Shown: one piece after another, positions 12,197 through 27,000 of the stretch
How positions within the stretch are numbered: position 1 is the first letter of the stretch
How the letters are laid out: each line of letters begins with the position of its first letter
DNA from: Hirundichthys speculiger
Lineage: Eukaryota; Chordata; Actinopteri; Beloniformes; Exocoetidae
Reading direction: 5' to 3'
DNA length: 64,000 nucleotides
NCBI GenBank assembly: GCA_018398805.1
Contig: JAGFBZ010001926.1
Location: forward strand, 1,798,001-1,862,000
Position numbers and translations under genes: made by a program
The notes under the pieces: model-generated
Databases searched by the model: none
Seen by the model: the letters and a program-made list of their open reading frames with translations, nothing else
What the model was told of the DNA's origin: nothing

Positions 12197-13251
12197 TCAG
12201 TACACCTCTGTGTCCTCCTTGGGCCTGTATACAGAGCCAAATCTCTGCATGTACTTTTTAATGTACTCCTTGGTCTTGTGCTTTACATTCTCGTTGCACT
12301 CAAGGTCCTCTGGGTTCTTGCAAGCTTTTAATTCTTTATTCATCACACCGTGAGTAAGCTGCAACATAGTGTAGAGAAAGAAAAGAGTCAACAATGTTTA
12401 TGGTTAGCAGACTACAGTAAATGACACAATTATAGTATATATATCTTAGTTGTGGTAAAGTGGTTAGATCACTAATCTCTTTAAGTGACTTTGCCCTTTA
12501 TAATTTGCAACATGAAAAATGCCTTCTCTAAACAAGTGAAGCCAAACTTGTCCTTCTGTCTTGCACCCATCCTCACAGTCCTGGTATGTCTAAGCAGCAA
12601 ACCGCTTTCACATATACACAATGCGCCCACCAGCAATCGTGGAGGAAAAAAATGCTGACGTCTGAAGAAATGCTGGTTGAGAAGAGTTTGGCTTTTTGTT
12701 TTAAGAAAAGGGTCAAGCTGGAGAGAACGAGCTGACAGTTTACATGTAGAACTACCCTTCTGCTGGCAGAATGAGAAGTTCACTTGAGGCAGAAAATCAA
12801 GAGAGAACAGCTATTTAGTTCTGGTCTAAGGGAAACTTGGAAAGCATTCCTTCTTAAGTTAAAAGGCTTAACTATTGTGACCACACAGACACCAAAGAAA
12901 AGATGAAAGCCTCTCAGGAATTTATGGAAATAGTACAAACATTGCTTAATTTGAGTTTACCTTTCTGGCGAGGTGTTTAAAATCTTCAGTGTTGCTGATG
13001 CGTCCAGATTTGCAGTCTGGCTTCCGATAAGGATTTAGACATTGCACTATGAACTGGGACATCTGATTAACAAAGACGATTTGAGAGGATAAAATAAAAC
13101 TGTCTGAGCAGTAAAAAGTGAAGTCACTTAGAAAACCAAAACATCCAGAGTTATTGTGGAGAATGTTTTGACTTACCTCTTTACGAAATGACTCTTTACT
13201 TTTTTTAGCTAGTTCACTGGAAGTGTCTGCTTCGGCTGTTTTTGTGGAAAA
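12197..13251 (-). CDS. setd2: setd2 exons 19-21: SRI domain (Pol II CTD binding)
   Basis: Exons 13177-13251, 12961-13062 and 12197-12358 encode the C-terminal SRI three-helix domain that binds the phosphorylated RNA polymerase II C-terminal repeats. Landmarks: [56 protein letters not shown] and [19 protein letters not shown]. The sequence is nearly identical to human and ends PKEDTEVY before the stop at 12197-12199. Confidence 0.97.
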
Positions 13252-15050
13252 CTGTAAAAGCAAAATTAAACAAGTGAATAATGAGACTTCAAAAGCTGGA
13301 ATAAATGGCACATAAAACCGCTAGCTTCTCAAGTGTAGCTTTTCACAAGATAGCTGCCATACAGTTCAACACTTTTGTCACAGTATTTTATTGTGTCATG
13401 CTACAGTTATTTTCTATTGTGTACCAGCCCACCCCAATCATATTTGGCAACTAGCCGGAGAACTGTAGTCGCCAAGGTCAGTGGGCCATAACAGCACCTG
13501 CTCAGAAGTTACTTGACACAAAGCAGGGATATCCTGCCAGGACTCAGTCTCTACGACTCCAGCCCTCAATAAGAAAGTCAAGTGGACAACAGCTGACAAC
13601 CAACACCCTAAACAAAGTGGTGAGCATCAAACAGCAGGAAAAATGATTCACACATATGTTGTGCTTCAGGCAGGAATCCAGAAACAGCTGAATAGTTTTC
13701 ATAGTAGTGAGCATGTGTCCTAGACGTGCACAGCAGCAGCACTGTCTTAAACCTGTGATGTGAAGTGATTCATGAACTTGTGACAGCTCTTGGGAGGAAA
13801 TATTTAATGATATACAGGATTGCTCATCTCATTAATATTATTTTTTTTTAAGTCTGTTTCATTTTTGGAAATGATACAAAAAGACATACAATCAAAATGG
13901 GTAGCTGAAACTATAAAACAAGAGACCACAAATAAATGAATTCTCCCCCTTCCAGATGGCTTCCATACTCTCAAGAGTCAGAAAAAAAAAAAAAAAAAAA
14001 CAAAGGCGGAAAACAAAGGAGGTAGAAGAGGAGGAGATGAGCAGTCCCCTCCTCTAGCAGCCTTGAGCTAAGGGACAGGGAGCTGAGCAGAGGGTGGAGT
14101 GAGTGGGCACACTTTAATCTTCTGTCTCCATGTAGATTCAGATGAAACCATTTTGTGAGGAGTATTTATCCACAAGTTCATAACGTTCAACTTAGCATGT
14201 AGTGCAGAGGGCTTTTCTTTTCTTTTCCATCCTTGCAAAACAGCTAAAAGTAATAACTGCTGCTGCATCTTAGATTTCCTCAAAGAGCAAACGCTAATCA
14301 CATTCTGAATCAGAGCATGAACTTTCCGGGAACCAAAGTGGAAAGGTGAAGTAGATTTGATATTGATATCACATGAGGGAATGCAAATTTGTATTTTTAC
14401 TCTGAGGTCGCTATTATGTAAACCCACACGAGGCAAGTGTTTTACATTAGTTTTTTTTTTTTTTTTTTTTTTTAAATGGTTCACAAGACAGAAAAGAACA
14501 ATGACTGCCAAAATGCTACCTTGGAAGGATTCTCATCATAGGTAGGTGTTCCCAGGTCCATCTCAGATTCATGGTCCACACTAGTGTTGTCGTTATTTCC
14601 TTCCCAGGTGGGTGGATCCCACTGTGTTTGCCTAAAGAAAAGTTATTTCAGGATCATTATATGCACTGGGACTTTCTCAAGGCACAAACATTCCACACAT
14701 TAAATGTTGCAACACTAACCTTGTGACAACATGGTAGTAGTAGATCTTGCCTTCAGGGTCCCGGGCCACTTTCCAGTTAGGAGGTAGGACAATGGTTTTA
14801 GGTTTAGGGGGAGAAGGAGGAGGCAGGTCTATCACATTGTTGGGTACAATCATTTCCTGGTGAAGACAAGTAGTATTAGCAGAATATAAGCATTCTCAAC
14901 TAATCATAATCAATCACTCAAAACTGTATTTATATATCACTTTTCATACATATAAAATGCAACACAAAGTGCTCCACAAAATAAAAAAACATAAAACAGG
15001 AACATAACCACAAAGCGTATATACATATATACATATATATATATATATAC

Positions 15051-15085
<35 letters not shown>

Positions 15086-18000
15086 TGTATATGTATCCAG
15101 TATTACGGTAAAGTACAGTGAAATTTTACAGAATAACAATTGCCGTTTATGTTTGACTTAATCTCATTATCGCGGTTGATTACCAGGATATGGAATATCA
15201 GCCTCATTCAAGTCTTGCGAGCAACTCGGGACTGTGTCTCATATGAATATGTAGCTTGTAACACAGGCATTGTAATGTAATCACGGGGGAAAGTGGTGAT
15301 AGCACACAGGACATTTACCAACCCACTTAAAAGGCAAGAACATGTTTATATCAGGGTTTCCGTTGTCCGGTAGTTGCCGGACTTTGTCCGGTAAAATATG
15401 GCAAAGTCCGGTATTTTATAATCTCTCCGGTCAAAATGTCAGGTGAAAATACTCCTCCCAAGCACAGTTTCAGTTGTAATAAAATGGGTAATTTCCACAT
15501 CATTTTATGAAAAAACATACACTTTTTTTAACGAATGAGTAGTGTGTGTGTGTGTGTGGGTGTGTGTGTGTGTGAATAGATGAATGTAGCCTATATGTGG
15601 AACGAAACTTTTTTTCTGCACAGAACAAAACTTGTTGCATTTGTTTCATTAAATCTGACAAACTGCGCACCACAACAGAGAGGTCTTTGACATGGCGGAA
15701 CAGGCGAATCTCAAAAGCTATTTTCTAAAACAAAAAAGCTCTAATGGCGAGGGTGATGATGAGTCTAACTCTAAAAGGCTATCTGAAGAGATGGAGACTA
15801 CCAAAGATGATGCTGTGGCTCCCGCCGAAAAGAAACCGAAATGCCGGGGGTTCAGAAAAATATCCCTGGCTGAGGTGTGACATTATCGATGGATCAGAAA
15901 AAATGTTTTGCTCACACTGTGAGAAGTCGGGGAGGAAGAATGGATTCACCAAAGGATCAAACATGCTCGTGAGTCAATTGACGGGACTTATTTTATTTGA
16001 AATAGCCTGTTTTTCAATTAAAATACTATTAAATGACTTGCATTGATATCGTACTACTGCATATGATTTATTTTTAATCTCAATAAATTCATATAGCCTA
16101 TGTGACCGGAATTTCAAACATTTGTCCGGTAAATATATATATATATGAGAGAGAGAGAATGAGAGATGATGGAGCTCATCTTGCCACAAAACCTGGGCAG
16201 CAAGCACTTTCTTCGTCGACCATAAACTCTGTATACACAGTACTGGAGAGTCAAATGTGAGGCCATATGTTTAGAAGCAAGAGCTTGACTGAATTGGGTT
16301 ACCCAAGCGGACAGTTATCAAAGAACACCAGAAAATTTACAATTGGCCTGCAAAAATGGACTAGTTTAAGTTCAGACCTTAACCTGACTGAAATGCTGTG
16401 GCGGGTCCTTCAGAGAACAGTGTGTAATCACACGGCTGTAAACGTCAGTGAACTGAAGAAATGTTGCAAAGAGCAGTGGGCCAAAATTCCTCCTCAACGA
16501 AGAGCAATAATCTCATAAATAGAAAGATTACTTCAAGACATTGCTGGTAAATGTGATTTGAAAAGCTACTGAATGATGGGGTGCACTAAGTATTTTGGTC
16601 CAAAAGTTATTAGGTTTTGGGACAGACAACTCTTAAAATATGTGAAAATCAGACGTATACTACCCCCCTGTGGCCACAATAAGATATAGAACTCCTTCAA
16701 CATAACAGCTCCACAAAGCACCTGTTTGGATCTAAAATGATAAATCTGATCTGATCTAATCTAATCAGATCTACTCCAATCTAGCAAACATTTTTAAGAT
16801 ATCTGCCATTGCATTCGCAGCAAAACGTTTGTTTGCAGCTGTGAATCATCACTCATGTTGCTGATACTTTCCTGTAATGTGTTTGGAGCAGATTTGTCTC
16901 AACTCCCAAGTACTTTAGAGACTGAATGGACAGAGTTATTACCTGCTGGACAGTTTGGGATGTTACGATGGTGGTGACTGTGCCTCCCTGTTGCACCACC
17001 ACACCCTGCTGATGGCCAGGATATACTGGCTGTCCATGCAGATAGCTGGCTGCTGGCTCTGTATATGCCTACAAACACAATGTACATTGTCATCAGATGT
17101 TGTACAGTCTATGTTTTATTAGGTTGCCTAGAATGTGAAGATTTATACAAAATTTAAAAACACTGTACAGTCAAAATGTTCTGCGACAGAAGAGAAAAAA
17201 TTTTATATTCAGCTTAGCACCACAGATGTTTTTTTTTTTTTTATGCTAATTTAATGCTGTAAAATCTGGCAAAACTTAATTTGATTTTGAATTCAGTTTG
17301 ATTATGGATTGATTTATTTGAGAGAGAAACATTCTTACATGCTCACTCTTTATACAGAATAAATGTATGCATATGAATGTAACACACTGTCCAGTAATAA
17401 ATAGGGGTGTAACGGTACACAAAACTCTCGGTTCGGTACGTACCTCGGTTTTGAGGTCACGGTTCGGTTCATTTTCGGTACAGTAAGAAAAAAAAATGCA
17501 AAATATAAATGTGCTAGTTGTTTATTACACACTTTTGTGCTTTTTAACAATAGGAACATTAGCCTATACAAAGCTAGAATTTTGCTCAAAAATATAAATA
17601 CAATATTCTGAAATGTAGATATTTTGAAAAACAAAATAAAAATAACATTGGCTCAGACTTTTTCTTAAAGAAAATATCCATCTGATGTGCAAAATTGAAC
17701 CGTTGCAACACTGAACAGTTTCAAGTTGTTGCTCAGATTAAATAACATGAATAAGGCTCAGACTGTTTCTTTAAAAACAAATCATTTTATTTTTTCATAA
17801 AGTCCGGGTATGATTTTCTGGCTAAAATGTGGACGAGAAGGTAACGAGTTTTTTTTGTTTTTTTTTGTACTGCATGCCACATGATTTCTCTTCCCAATCA
17901 AACTATTTACATATCAACAAACTTTTTTTGTTGCTGTAGAACTTGCTTTTATTTTTATGCATATTTATAATAACAACAATAGTAATAATAAAAAGAACAA

Positions 18001-21000
18001 TATTATTATTATTATTATTGAGGGACGTGGAGAGGAGGGAAAAAGCTCGAGTTGTCTCACGCGGGGGGGCGGGGTGTTTGTGTGCACGCGTGTCGCCTCA
18101 CCTGTGTATGTGGTGACACGCGCCCAGTCCGCACACAGAAACTCGCTCTGACCGCGCGCTGGCTGTGATGTGATGGCTTCAAACCTAGCGGTTTGAGTGC
18201 GCGTGAGTCTCAAAAATCACCAGAAAAAGTAGCTAGATTTGTCGCTAGTCGCTTTTTACAAATTAAGTCGCTAGGGGAGTCTGGAAAGTCACTAGATATA
18301 GCGGCAAAGTCGCTAAGTTGGCAACACTGGTTTGTTGTCTCGTGTGCGCGCAACTGCGCATGTGCGGCTGCAGCGCTCTGCTCCACAACGTGCGGTCCTC
18401 TACTTAATATGACCGTGTGGAAACTCGTTCGGTACGCCCCCGTCCCGAACCGACCACGCCGTACCGAACGGTTCAATACAAATACATGTACCGTTACACC
18501 CCTAGTAATAAATGATACTCCATAGCATCAAGGATTTTTAATATTGGAGGGGGAAACAATGAGACAAAACAGATCAAGTTATAAGTAATGAAGAGGACTG
18601 AAATCAAATTCCTTGTAAATGCCAGAAGAAAAAAAAAGACCAGAGCCAGAAATTCCTACCTGTATGACTGGGGTGCTGGCCTGAGGGTAGGCAGCAGGTA
18701 TGCTGTAGATGGTTGGACATGGTTGTCCTTGGTAATAGATAGCTGTCTGTGTTTGAGCCTGTCCTGGACCTGCAGCATACTGCTGTGCTGGCTGGGTCTG
18801 CACCGTCACTGCCTGCTGGGTGGTGGGATCCCAGAGAGTGGTGTAGCTCTGCTGGCCCTGTACCTGTGGAGTTGACTGAGCTGGTACAGAGAGGACAGCT
18901 ACTCCTGCATCCTGGGTTGCTACATTTGGCTGGGCATACTGCTGGGGGTTGCCAGTGGTGAGGTTCGTTGTGGTTATGTGTTGAGAAAGATTAGAGACAG
19001 GAGTGGTCTGTGAAGTGGAGGAGGAAGAAGAAGGCAGCCCCATGTCTGAGATAAGGTGCTCGGTAGGAGTCTGTTCGTAGTTGAGAGTGGGCTCAACTGG
19101 AGGAGTGGGAAGAAGAACTTTGCCGGCATTTGGGTTGGAGGGATCCACAAAAGTCTGGATAGGGTATCCGGGAGGGTAGGTGATGAAGCCAGGGTTGGAG
19201 GTGTAGGCCAGAGTAGGGTCGTAAGCCATAGTCTGAAGCTGCTGTTGCTGTTGCTGTTGAAGCTGTTGCTGTTTTTGGGCCTCCCGCTGGGCAACTTCCT
19301 GTTCAAACAGTTTTCTACGCTCCTCTGTAGACAGTTTGTTGCGTTCCTTGCTGCCTCTTGGTGTCTTGCTGTTCGGGTCAAATCTATTAAAGAAAAAAAA
19401 AAAAACATCCACAGAACACTACAGCTTAGTGAAAAACGTTATTATGATTCACCTTTTTCAACCAACTTGAACCAGGATCTAGCATTGGGCTGGTGCCGGA
19501 GCCAGTTTTAAAGCTGGTTTGACTTTGGAACTTTTTTTTTTTCATATATGCTGAGCTATGTTATTACATCATTATGTCTCTTCCAATAATAACGTAATTA
19601 TTAATGTGAATCAAGCACACTAGAGGCTGCAACTGGCTCTATTTTCTTAGACATAACAGTCAAAAACTGTTTTAGTCAGCCCCAGTGGTAATATAGCGCA
19701 TGAGAGACAGTTTAGTTTCTTCTCTACTAGCTCCACACAGACCTGACTTAACAATGTCAGTCACAATGTTTTAGAATGTCAAGATAATTCTTCTCACAGT
19801 CCCTGACGTAACCTGTTTCTGCAACTGAACCAGAGGAGCAACACTTTTGCTGGCTCCAGAGTGGTGCTTTGTTAGTGACTGGTTGTTGAAAAAGTTAAAA
19901 AAAAACTGATTTTAAATTAGGCACTAGCTCAAAACTAGCACTAGAACAGTTTTGGTGGAAAGGCCCAAATATTAGCTCTAAAGATGACACACACCACAAT
20001 ATCATATCACAAATGTGAATAATTCCTACCGTTCCTCAGTGCGTCGACTACTCCTCTCATAGGAAGATGGAGGTGGAGACGGAGAGCGTCTCCTTCGACG
20101 TTCAGAACTCCGAGGGGCTTTGTCCAAGATTCGATCACGGTCCCGGTCCCGGTCCCGGTCTCTGTCCCAGTCTCGATCTCTGTCTCTTTCATAATCTCGG
20201 TCTCTGTCACGTTCCCTCTCCTTTTCCCGCTCTCTCTCACGTTCTCGGCTGCCAGAAGCGTTGCGTGGTGTCAAAGCCATCTCTCGGTCTCGGCTACGAT
20301 CTGCCAGAAAATGTAATCAATTAAAATAAAAATAAAACATCCCTCAACCAAAATTAAGCTTTTCAAAGACCTTACTTCTTGCTTCCTTTTCCACCTGGCT
20401 TTTCTTTGGTATTCTGTACACCTCCTAAAAGAACACATTGAACTTTAATATCACAGTAACATGTAAGCAGTTTGCAAACAAAAAGGGTAACACTTTACAT
20501 TTTGGTTCATATCAAATAAAATTTTATGGTAGGGGTGAACAAACCTTCAGGTCCTTCCAACTTTCCAGAAGCTTGGCTGCCATGCTACTTATGTCCAAAA
20601 CGCTGAGTTGTGGCTCTTGGCTCCTCTCACTCTCCACATCAGACACACCATCCTCTTCATCCTGAGAAGGAGTTCCTATCCCAGATGGTTCCACGGGTAC
20701 TCCCAGGACCCCGGGAGTCACAGTGGCCTCTGGTATCTCAGAAACATTAGTGGTAGATTCACTGGGCTGGGGCTCACTGCTTGGAGGTTTCAGAGTTTCT
20801 TGAACCTCCTCCTGTGCCTTCATATGATCTAAAGGCTGAGCAGTTGCAAGAGCAGCATCTGTTTGGTTGGACTGACTCTCTGTCTCATTAACTTCATCAT
20901 GTGGCTGGTCTCTTTCCAATTCAGCATTTTCTAGAGCCGTCAGGGTTATCTGTTTCTCTCCACTCTCTTCTTCATTACTAGGGACTTCTGACACCTGAAG

Positions 21001-24000
21001 TTCATCTATTGGACTCTCGTCCTCTTTCTTCTCCATTTCCTTAATGTTGACATCAAACTCATTTTTGTCTCCTACATCCACATTTTGATGCTGCTGTTGA
21101 CTGCTTGAAGTCATCTCCACTTCTTCCTGTTTCTCTTCAATTACTTCCTTAACTGACTCCTCCACTGATTCTTTCATTGGCTCCAAAGCTTCTGCCTTCA
21201 ACTGCTTTGTACTAGAAGGTCCTGCATCTTCTTCCTCATCGTCATCATCCTCCTCTTCCTCTTTCCCATCAGATGCTTTGCTAGCATCAGAAAGTGCACT
21301 GTCCAGACTGTTTTCACTGATGATTTTCAGACGTCTGTACACTGCTGGTTTGGAGGCCTCACTATCCAATTCTGGTCCTAGTTTGGTGGAGGAACCATCA
21401 GGAGTGTTGAGTGGGGTTTGTGCCCGAGATGTGTTCTCACTGGAGTAACCATCCATCTCTGTCTGCTGAGGAAAAACTTTTGTTTGGGCCCAGCGTTGAA
21501 TGAAAGTCAGAACTCTGCTCTCCTTCCAGCATGTTCTTGGTTGAGATGGGCAGCACAGCCAAAGTCTTCATAATCTTGAAGCAGAAAAGACCATCAATAA
21601 TCAGAGTAGGTGTCAGTTTATGTACCATACAGGTTTTTATAAAGGGATAAGTACCTAAGAGAAATGTGACAGTGTAATAAAGATTTTTTTTAATTAAATC
21701 AATGCCAAATCTCACCTCTAACTGGAGTTTGGTGTTATTTGCACTGTTGCCTTTGGCTTCAGAGAGCTCCACCATGAAGATCCATAACAAAGACAACCCA
21801 TGATGGTCTAAGAACTGTTTCAGGCATGACGAATTCTGAGTATCCTGTCCAACAAAAAGCGATATTATAGAGTGCACAGAATAATAAAGGATGCAAACAA
21901 TATAAGCAAGGAAAGAACTGATCAAATCATACTTGTATGAGTTTGAGACAGATGAGTTTCTGCTCTGTTGTTTCCACTCGGACCATCAATCTGCAGAGAG
22001 ACACCACCTGTTTCTCATCATACAGGCCTTCCCCATTCTCCAGCAATGCCTCCAACTCCTCATCCACCTGCGGAGTAACATTACAAGTATCAAACAATAA
22101 CATTAAAAATTTTTTCAAGTAGTGACACATTTTGGATTATACTCAGAGAACAAAATGAACTGGTTTTAAATAGTTTATCTATTTTTATCCACAATTTAGA
22201 CATCAGGTGTATATGGTGTGTATTATTTTATATCCGAGATCATTTCTATTTAGATGTCAAATTAAAGCAATTTAATTTATAAGTATGACAGTAGCTAATA
22301 TGTTTCAGCTGGCAACAAGTTATTTAAAACCAACTGATGTAGTAACTTCTCATTCTTTACTTTGTATAAGGGCTGAATATAGCAATCTTCTTAGCTTCTA
22401 AAACCCCCAAATATGGGTTAATAATTGTCTAATGTGCAATTAAACCCTGGAAGAATAGAGGTGAACTATCTTTAAGGAATTTGGTCAGGAAGAAAAAGAA
22501 GGGGAAGACACACAGCAAAGGGTCACAAGCCTCTGCATATGAGCTGCTGTTTAAATGACTGAGCTATCTAGCGGCCCAAAGAAATGTTTAATAGTGAAAC
22601 TAAGAGCATTTCAAGATACACAATGCAAAATAAATAAAAGCTCTGGGACCAGAAAGCTCTGCAGCCTTAAGAAAAAGCACTAATCAGTGATGCCATCCAT
22701 TTTTTTTTTTTTAACAAAAATAAAGTTTAAAATTGTTAAGCCGCATAAGAATTGGACTCTGAAGCAATGGCAAAACACTCAAATGATGTGATGAGTCCAG
22801 ATTTCTGTTTCAGAGTGATGATGATGATGAGTACATTTGGGGTAAGAAGAGTGGAAGATGCAGTGATGCACCCATCATGCTTAGTGTCTGTGGAGGCAGA
22901 GCTATGACCTGGGGTTGCTTCAACCAGCCAGATCTAGAGTCAACAACAAAATCTGCACAAAAAGGAGCCAACTACCTGGATATCCTGAATGATCATGTTT
23001 TTCCACAGACATATTTTTTCTTTCCTGATGGCTCAGGCATAATCCAAGATAACAAAGTCAGATTTTCTTCATCTTAGTTTGTGAAAGAGTGGTTCAGGAA
23101 GCATGAGATTGACCACAACAGAGCTCAGGCTTAACTCCACTGAGAATCTTTGGCATGTGCTTTAGGAGACTTTACACAGCTGTGTGACTGTCCCGTCATT
23201 AATACAAGATCTTGACCAAAAAAAAAAAAAAAAAAATCCACTCTGGATGAAAATAAATGTTACGGTGTTGCATAAGTGAACTGAAACCATGCATGTCACA
23301 GTGAATCCATGCAGTGACCAAAACTCTAAGGCGATTCAGTAAAATATTAGTGTATTTTTTATGTTTGATGTCATTATCCGAGTCAGACTTTGTAAATGGA
23401 GAACAAGTTAGTCCTCTGCAAATAACTGAATAACTGTTCACCTAAAAAGTGTAATATGCATTTCAGATAAATGTCAGATAGTAAATCAATTAGAGTAAAT
23501 AAAACTGACCGTGGTGAGAGCACTTTTTCGATTGCGGTCTTTCTTCATCTTCCCTCCAGCCGCTCGAACGCTAACCCTGTTCTCTCCACCCAGGAAGCCT
23601 CTGCAGCTGGGTGTGCCACAGAAACATTTCTGTGCTTCTTTCCTGTAAGATTGAATAAAACAGAGATTGAAACTGCCTTTACTAAACTATTTATCAAAAA
23701 ACAATAACCAATCATTTTTATGACTGTGTGGTATTGATGTGTTGGTTGTGTGGAGCCTACACATGCAACAACACATACACAAAGCAAAGTAACAGCAGGG
23801 AAACAGTACCCATATCTCTGAAACTGGTAGTCAAATGTCAGTTCAGTTCCTGGAGTGACAGCCTTGGTGGTGAAGAACCCAACTCGAAGTTGGCCATTAA
23901 CAGTCCACTGAAACGTGTTTAAAAAAAAAAAAAAAAAAAAAAACAAGCCATCAGGTAAGTGAGAATTCAAAAGGATAACAATAAAAAGTATGATGAAGAC

Positions 24001-27000
24001 ATTTTCTTTGCCACTACACCTTTTGGGTCTCACAATTGGGCTCACAGCTGTGGTTCATAAAGCGTGAGCAATTCCCCTTCAACGTTGCATCAATGATCTA
24101 CAGGAATATAACATAAGAGAGGATTTATTTCAGTCACTTCACCAGCCGATTGAAACTCACTGCAGTTTGAATATTGCTTATTCATTTACTTACTTCATTA
24201 TTTTTTAGAGCCATAAAATAGTAGTGGATATTTTTATTGCGAGCATATTCTTTAACCCTTGTTTTGAACTCCTTGTGGTCCAGCACCTCACCACAGTACT
24301 CCAGGACAAATGTGTTTCTAAGCAATAAACAACACAAATTTAAAAAAATGGTACCATGTCTGTTTTCATTAACAACATTAACAGCTAACAATACACTATA
24401 ACAGAAAAGCCTTCAGAAAAATTGGCTTTTCATCACAATGACAAGTAATTTCCTCAAAAACCATTATGAGATAATATGCACTTACTGAAAACACAGCAGT
24501 TGTACAAGGTATCCTAATGATAATATATACAATACATAAACACAAAAAAAGTCATCATTCTTCGAATTTTAAATGTAATACTGGAAAGGCTTACGGAGCC
24601 AAGTCTTTAGCTGCACGTAGTCCCCATCCCTTGTCTTCTGTAAGGATAACATCGAAATCTGCATGCTGTTTCATTTGAAAGCGACGGTTGGAGCAGTATG
24701 CTCCATTTAAGCACCGTGATGAACTATGAAGAAATTTCAAGACAAAAGTAATGTCAATATATGAAAACTTTAGTTCACATTGAATTTTTTTTCTCAACAA
24801 GTTTTATAATATTTTACTAGATTTACAACTATTAACAACTGATCATTTAGAATGTCAAACAATCACATAAATACCTCGAAAAGGTAATTATCTATAGCTT
24901 TTCCCACTAACCGAGCAATCTTTTTTTTTTTTCATTAATATGTAAACTATTTCCAGGTTTCCCAATCTAAAAACAGGATATATGTTTACTTTGAAAATCC
25001 AAGTTCTTTCATGTGAAAAAGTTTCATAAATAATAATCAACTTACCATTCAATCATCAGCAGCCGGTTCAAACAGTCTTCCCCACAAGCCAACACTCCTC
25101 TCGTACGGTCCTCTCTGGGCAGCACTGGACACTCACACTGCATCCTCTTTATATCTCGATGAGATTTGCTTTTCTTACTGCAGATATTATAACATTATTA
25201 AAAAAAACCACCACACAATTAAAGTCTAGATAAAACCTGAATTTTCAATAGTTAACTTATACTTTGCAAAAACTGAGTATTTTAGTCAATGTTGCTGGAC
25301 AGCAACTTACCGCTCAGTGAGGTACAGGTTCTCTTCAATCAAGTCAAAATAAGGGGGCATCTTTTTAGATTTGGCAAACTCCTTCCATTTGTTGGCATCC
25401 TGAAAGTCCTGGAGAGTGAGGGATGCTCGATGTACTTCAGTTTTTACAGGAGACTTGGAGACCACAACATCTCCTTGTCGCTCCCGTTTCCCTGAAGGCC
25501 CGGCCTCTGCCTCATTATCTGAGTCTGACTCAACTTCTGGACGTCTTTTCTTAGGAGGACCTCTGGCTCTGTGTGGTCTGAAATTGTCCTCTCTAGAGGG
25601 GTCAGGTACACCAGAACCCCTGCTGTTACTGCTTATTTCATGACCTTGTACAAAGCTTGAGAAGCCTGAAAATGCAATGCATTCAACAGGCGTTTTACCA
25701 AGCTTTGATGATTTCTCCCCACTGTAGTCATCATGGTCATTGGTGAGAGAGTCAGGATGGATTTCACTGGAAGGTTCCTGATAATGTTCATGTGTATGGA
25801 GGTAGGGTTTCTTGCTACTCTGCATGTTTGGGGGCTGTTCTGTACAGGATGCAATAGTATGTCTTTGCTCTGGACCATTAGAAATGGCTCCTGTCAGTTT
25901 AGTGTTCATTAACTGTGGGCCATGGCTGCTATCAGGCTGCTGGCATGTACTAGTTGGCTGTTCTGATTGAGAAAAATCCCAACCCAGGTTGAATCCATTC
26001 TTGCCGCTGATATTGTCAGCACTAGAGAAGTCATCATGTCGGTAATGTGAGTATGACTGTTCACTTCGGTTGCTCATTTCATGTTGCTTGAGTGCATGGT
26101 CAAAATTCCTGGAATTATCAAGCATGTGGGTCGGGTCTGAGGCACTTCCATGGGCACTGATGTGACCAGCCACAAACGTCTGGGAACTGAGGGAGTTGGA
26201 ACCCTCCGAGTGACTTGTGCTATCAATCATATTGCTCTGGGACTGACACATTACACTGCAGTTCAGCGAATTGTTTAAATCAGTCTTTGTTATGGGTTGC
26301 ATTTGCTGTGAGTTGACCTGATTTGGGTCATTACTGATATTCACGACAGCTGTTACATGAGCACTGGTCAATTCTGAATTATTTGCAGAAGTTTCCAAGT
26401 CCTCTTCATCTTTTGTTATGGAAGAATTCTTTGGCACCACTACTACAGAGTGCAACTGTTTTATAGCCTTTTCACAATCAGAATCATACTCTGAGTTGTC
26501 ACTGTCACTGACCTCACTCTGTCTTCCTAATGCATCCTGACTCACTGATGTTATTTTATTCAATTTGCTTATCTGGGTGCTTTCCTCAGATTTATTTTCA
26601 TAATCATCACTACTCTGGCTTTGTGCCTTTGTAGGTGAGTCGATCTGCGGTGCGTCATTTATGTGAAGAGGCTCCTCTGTGTTCGGTTTCTGAGAAGCAC
26701 TAAGATTTGATACACAGTTGTCAATGCTGGCGCTTGCTTGAGGCAGCTCACTTTGGTCTTTGCACTCAGGGGTCACAGATATGCTGTCTGAACACACTTC
26801 CTGCTTAGAGACCTCAGTCTGACTGATCAGTTTGGAATGTGTAACAGCCTCTTGATTAATATCATCCTTAATTTCAGAGTCCTGTTGGCTATTGTCTTTA
26901 GAAAAGTGAATTTTTTTTACAGATATTACCTTTTTAACAGCAAGTTTACCCTCTGCACAAACTGCCCTTTGTGCGTTATCACTCTCTGGGGTGTCCTGTC

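Noticed and set aside
19056..19511. Plus-strand ORF opposite setd2 exon 15
   Set aside because: Leu-rich shadow of the CAG/CTG-rich Gln tract on the coding strand.
19440..19990. Possible MITE in setd2 intron 14 (gctggtgccggagccagttt ... aactagcactagaacagttttgg)
   Set aside because: Ends look suggestive but no clear inverted repeats or target duplication could be aligned.
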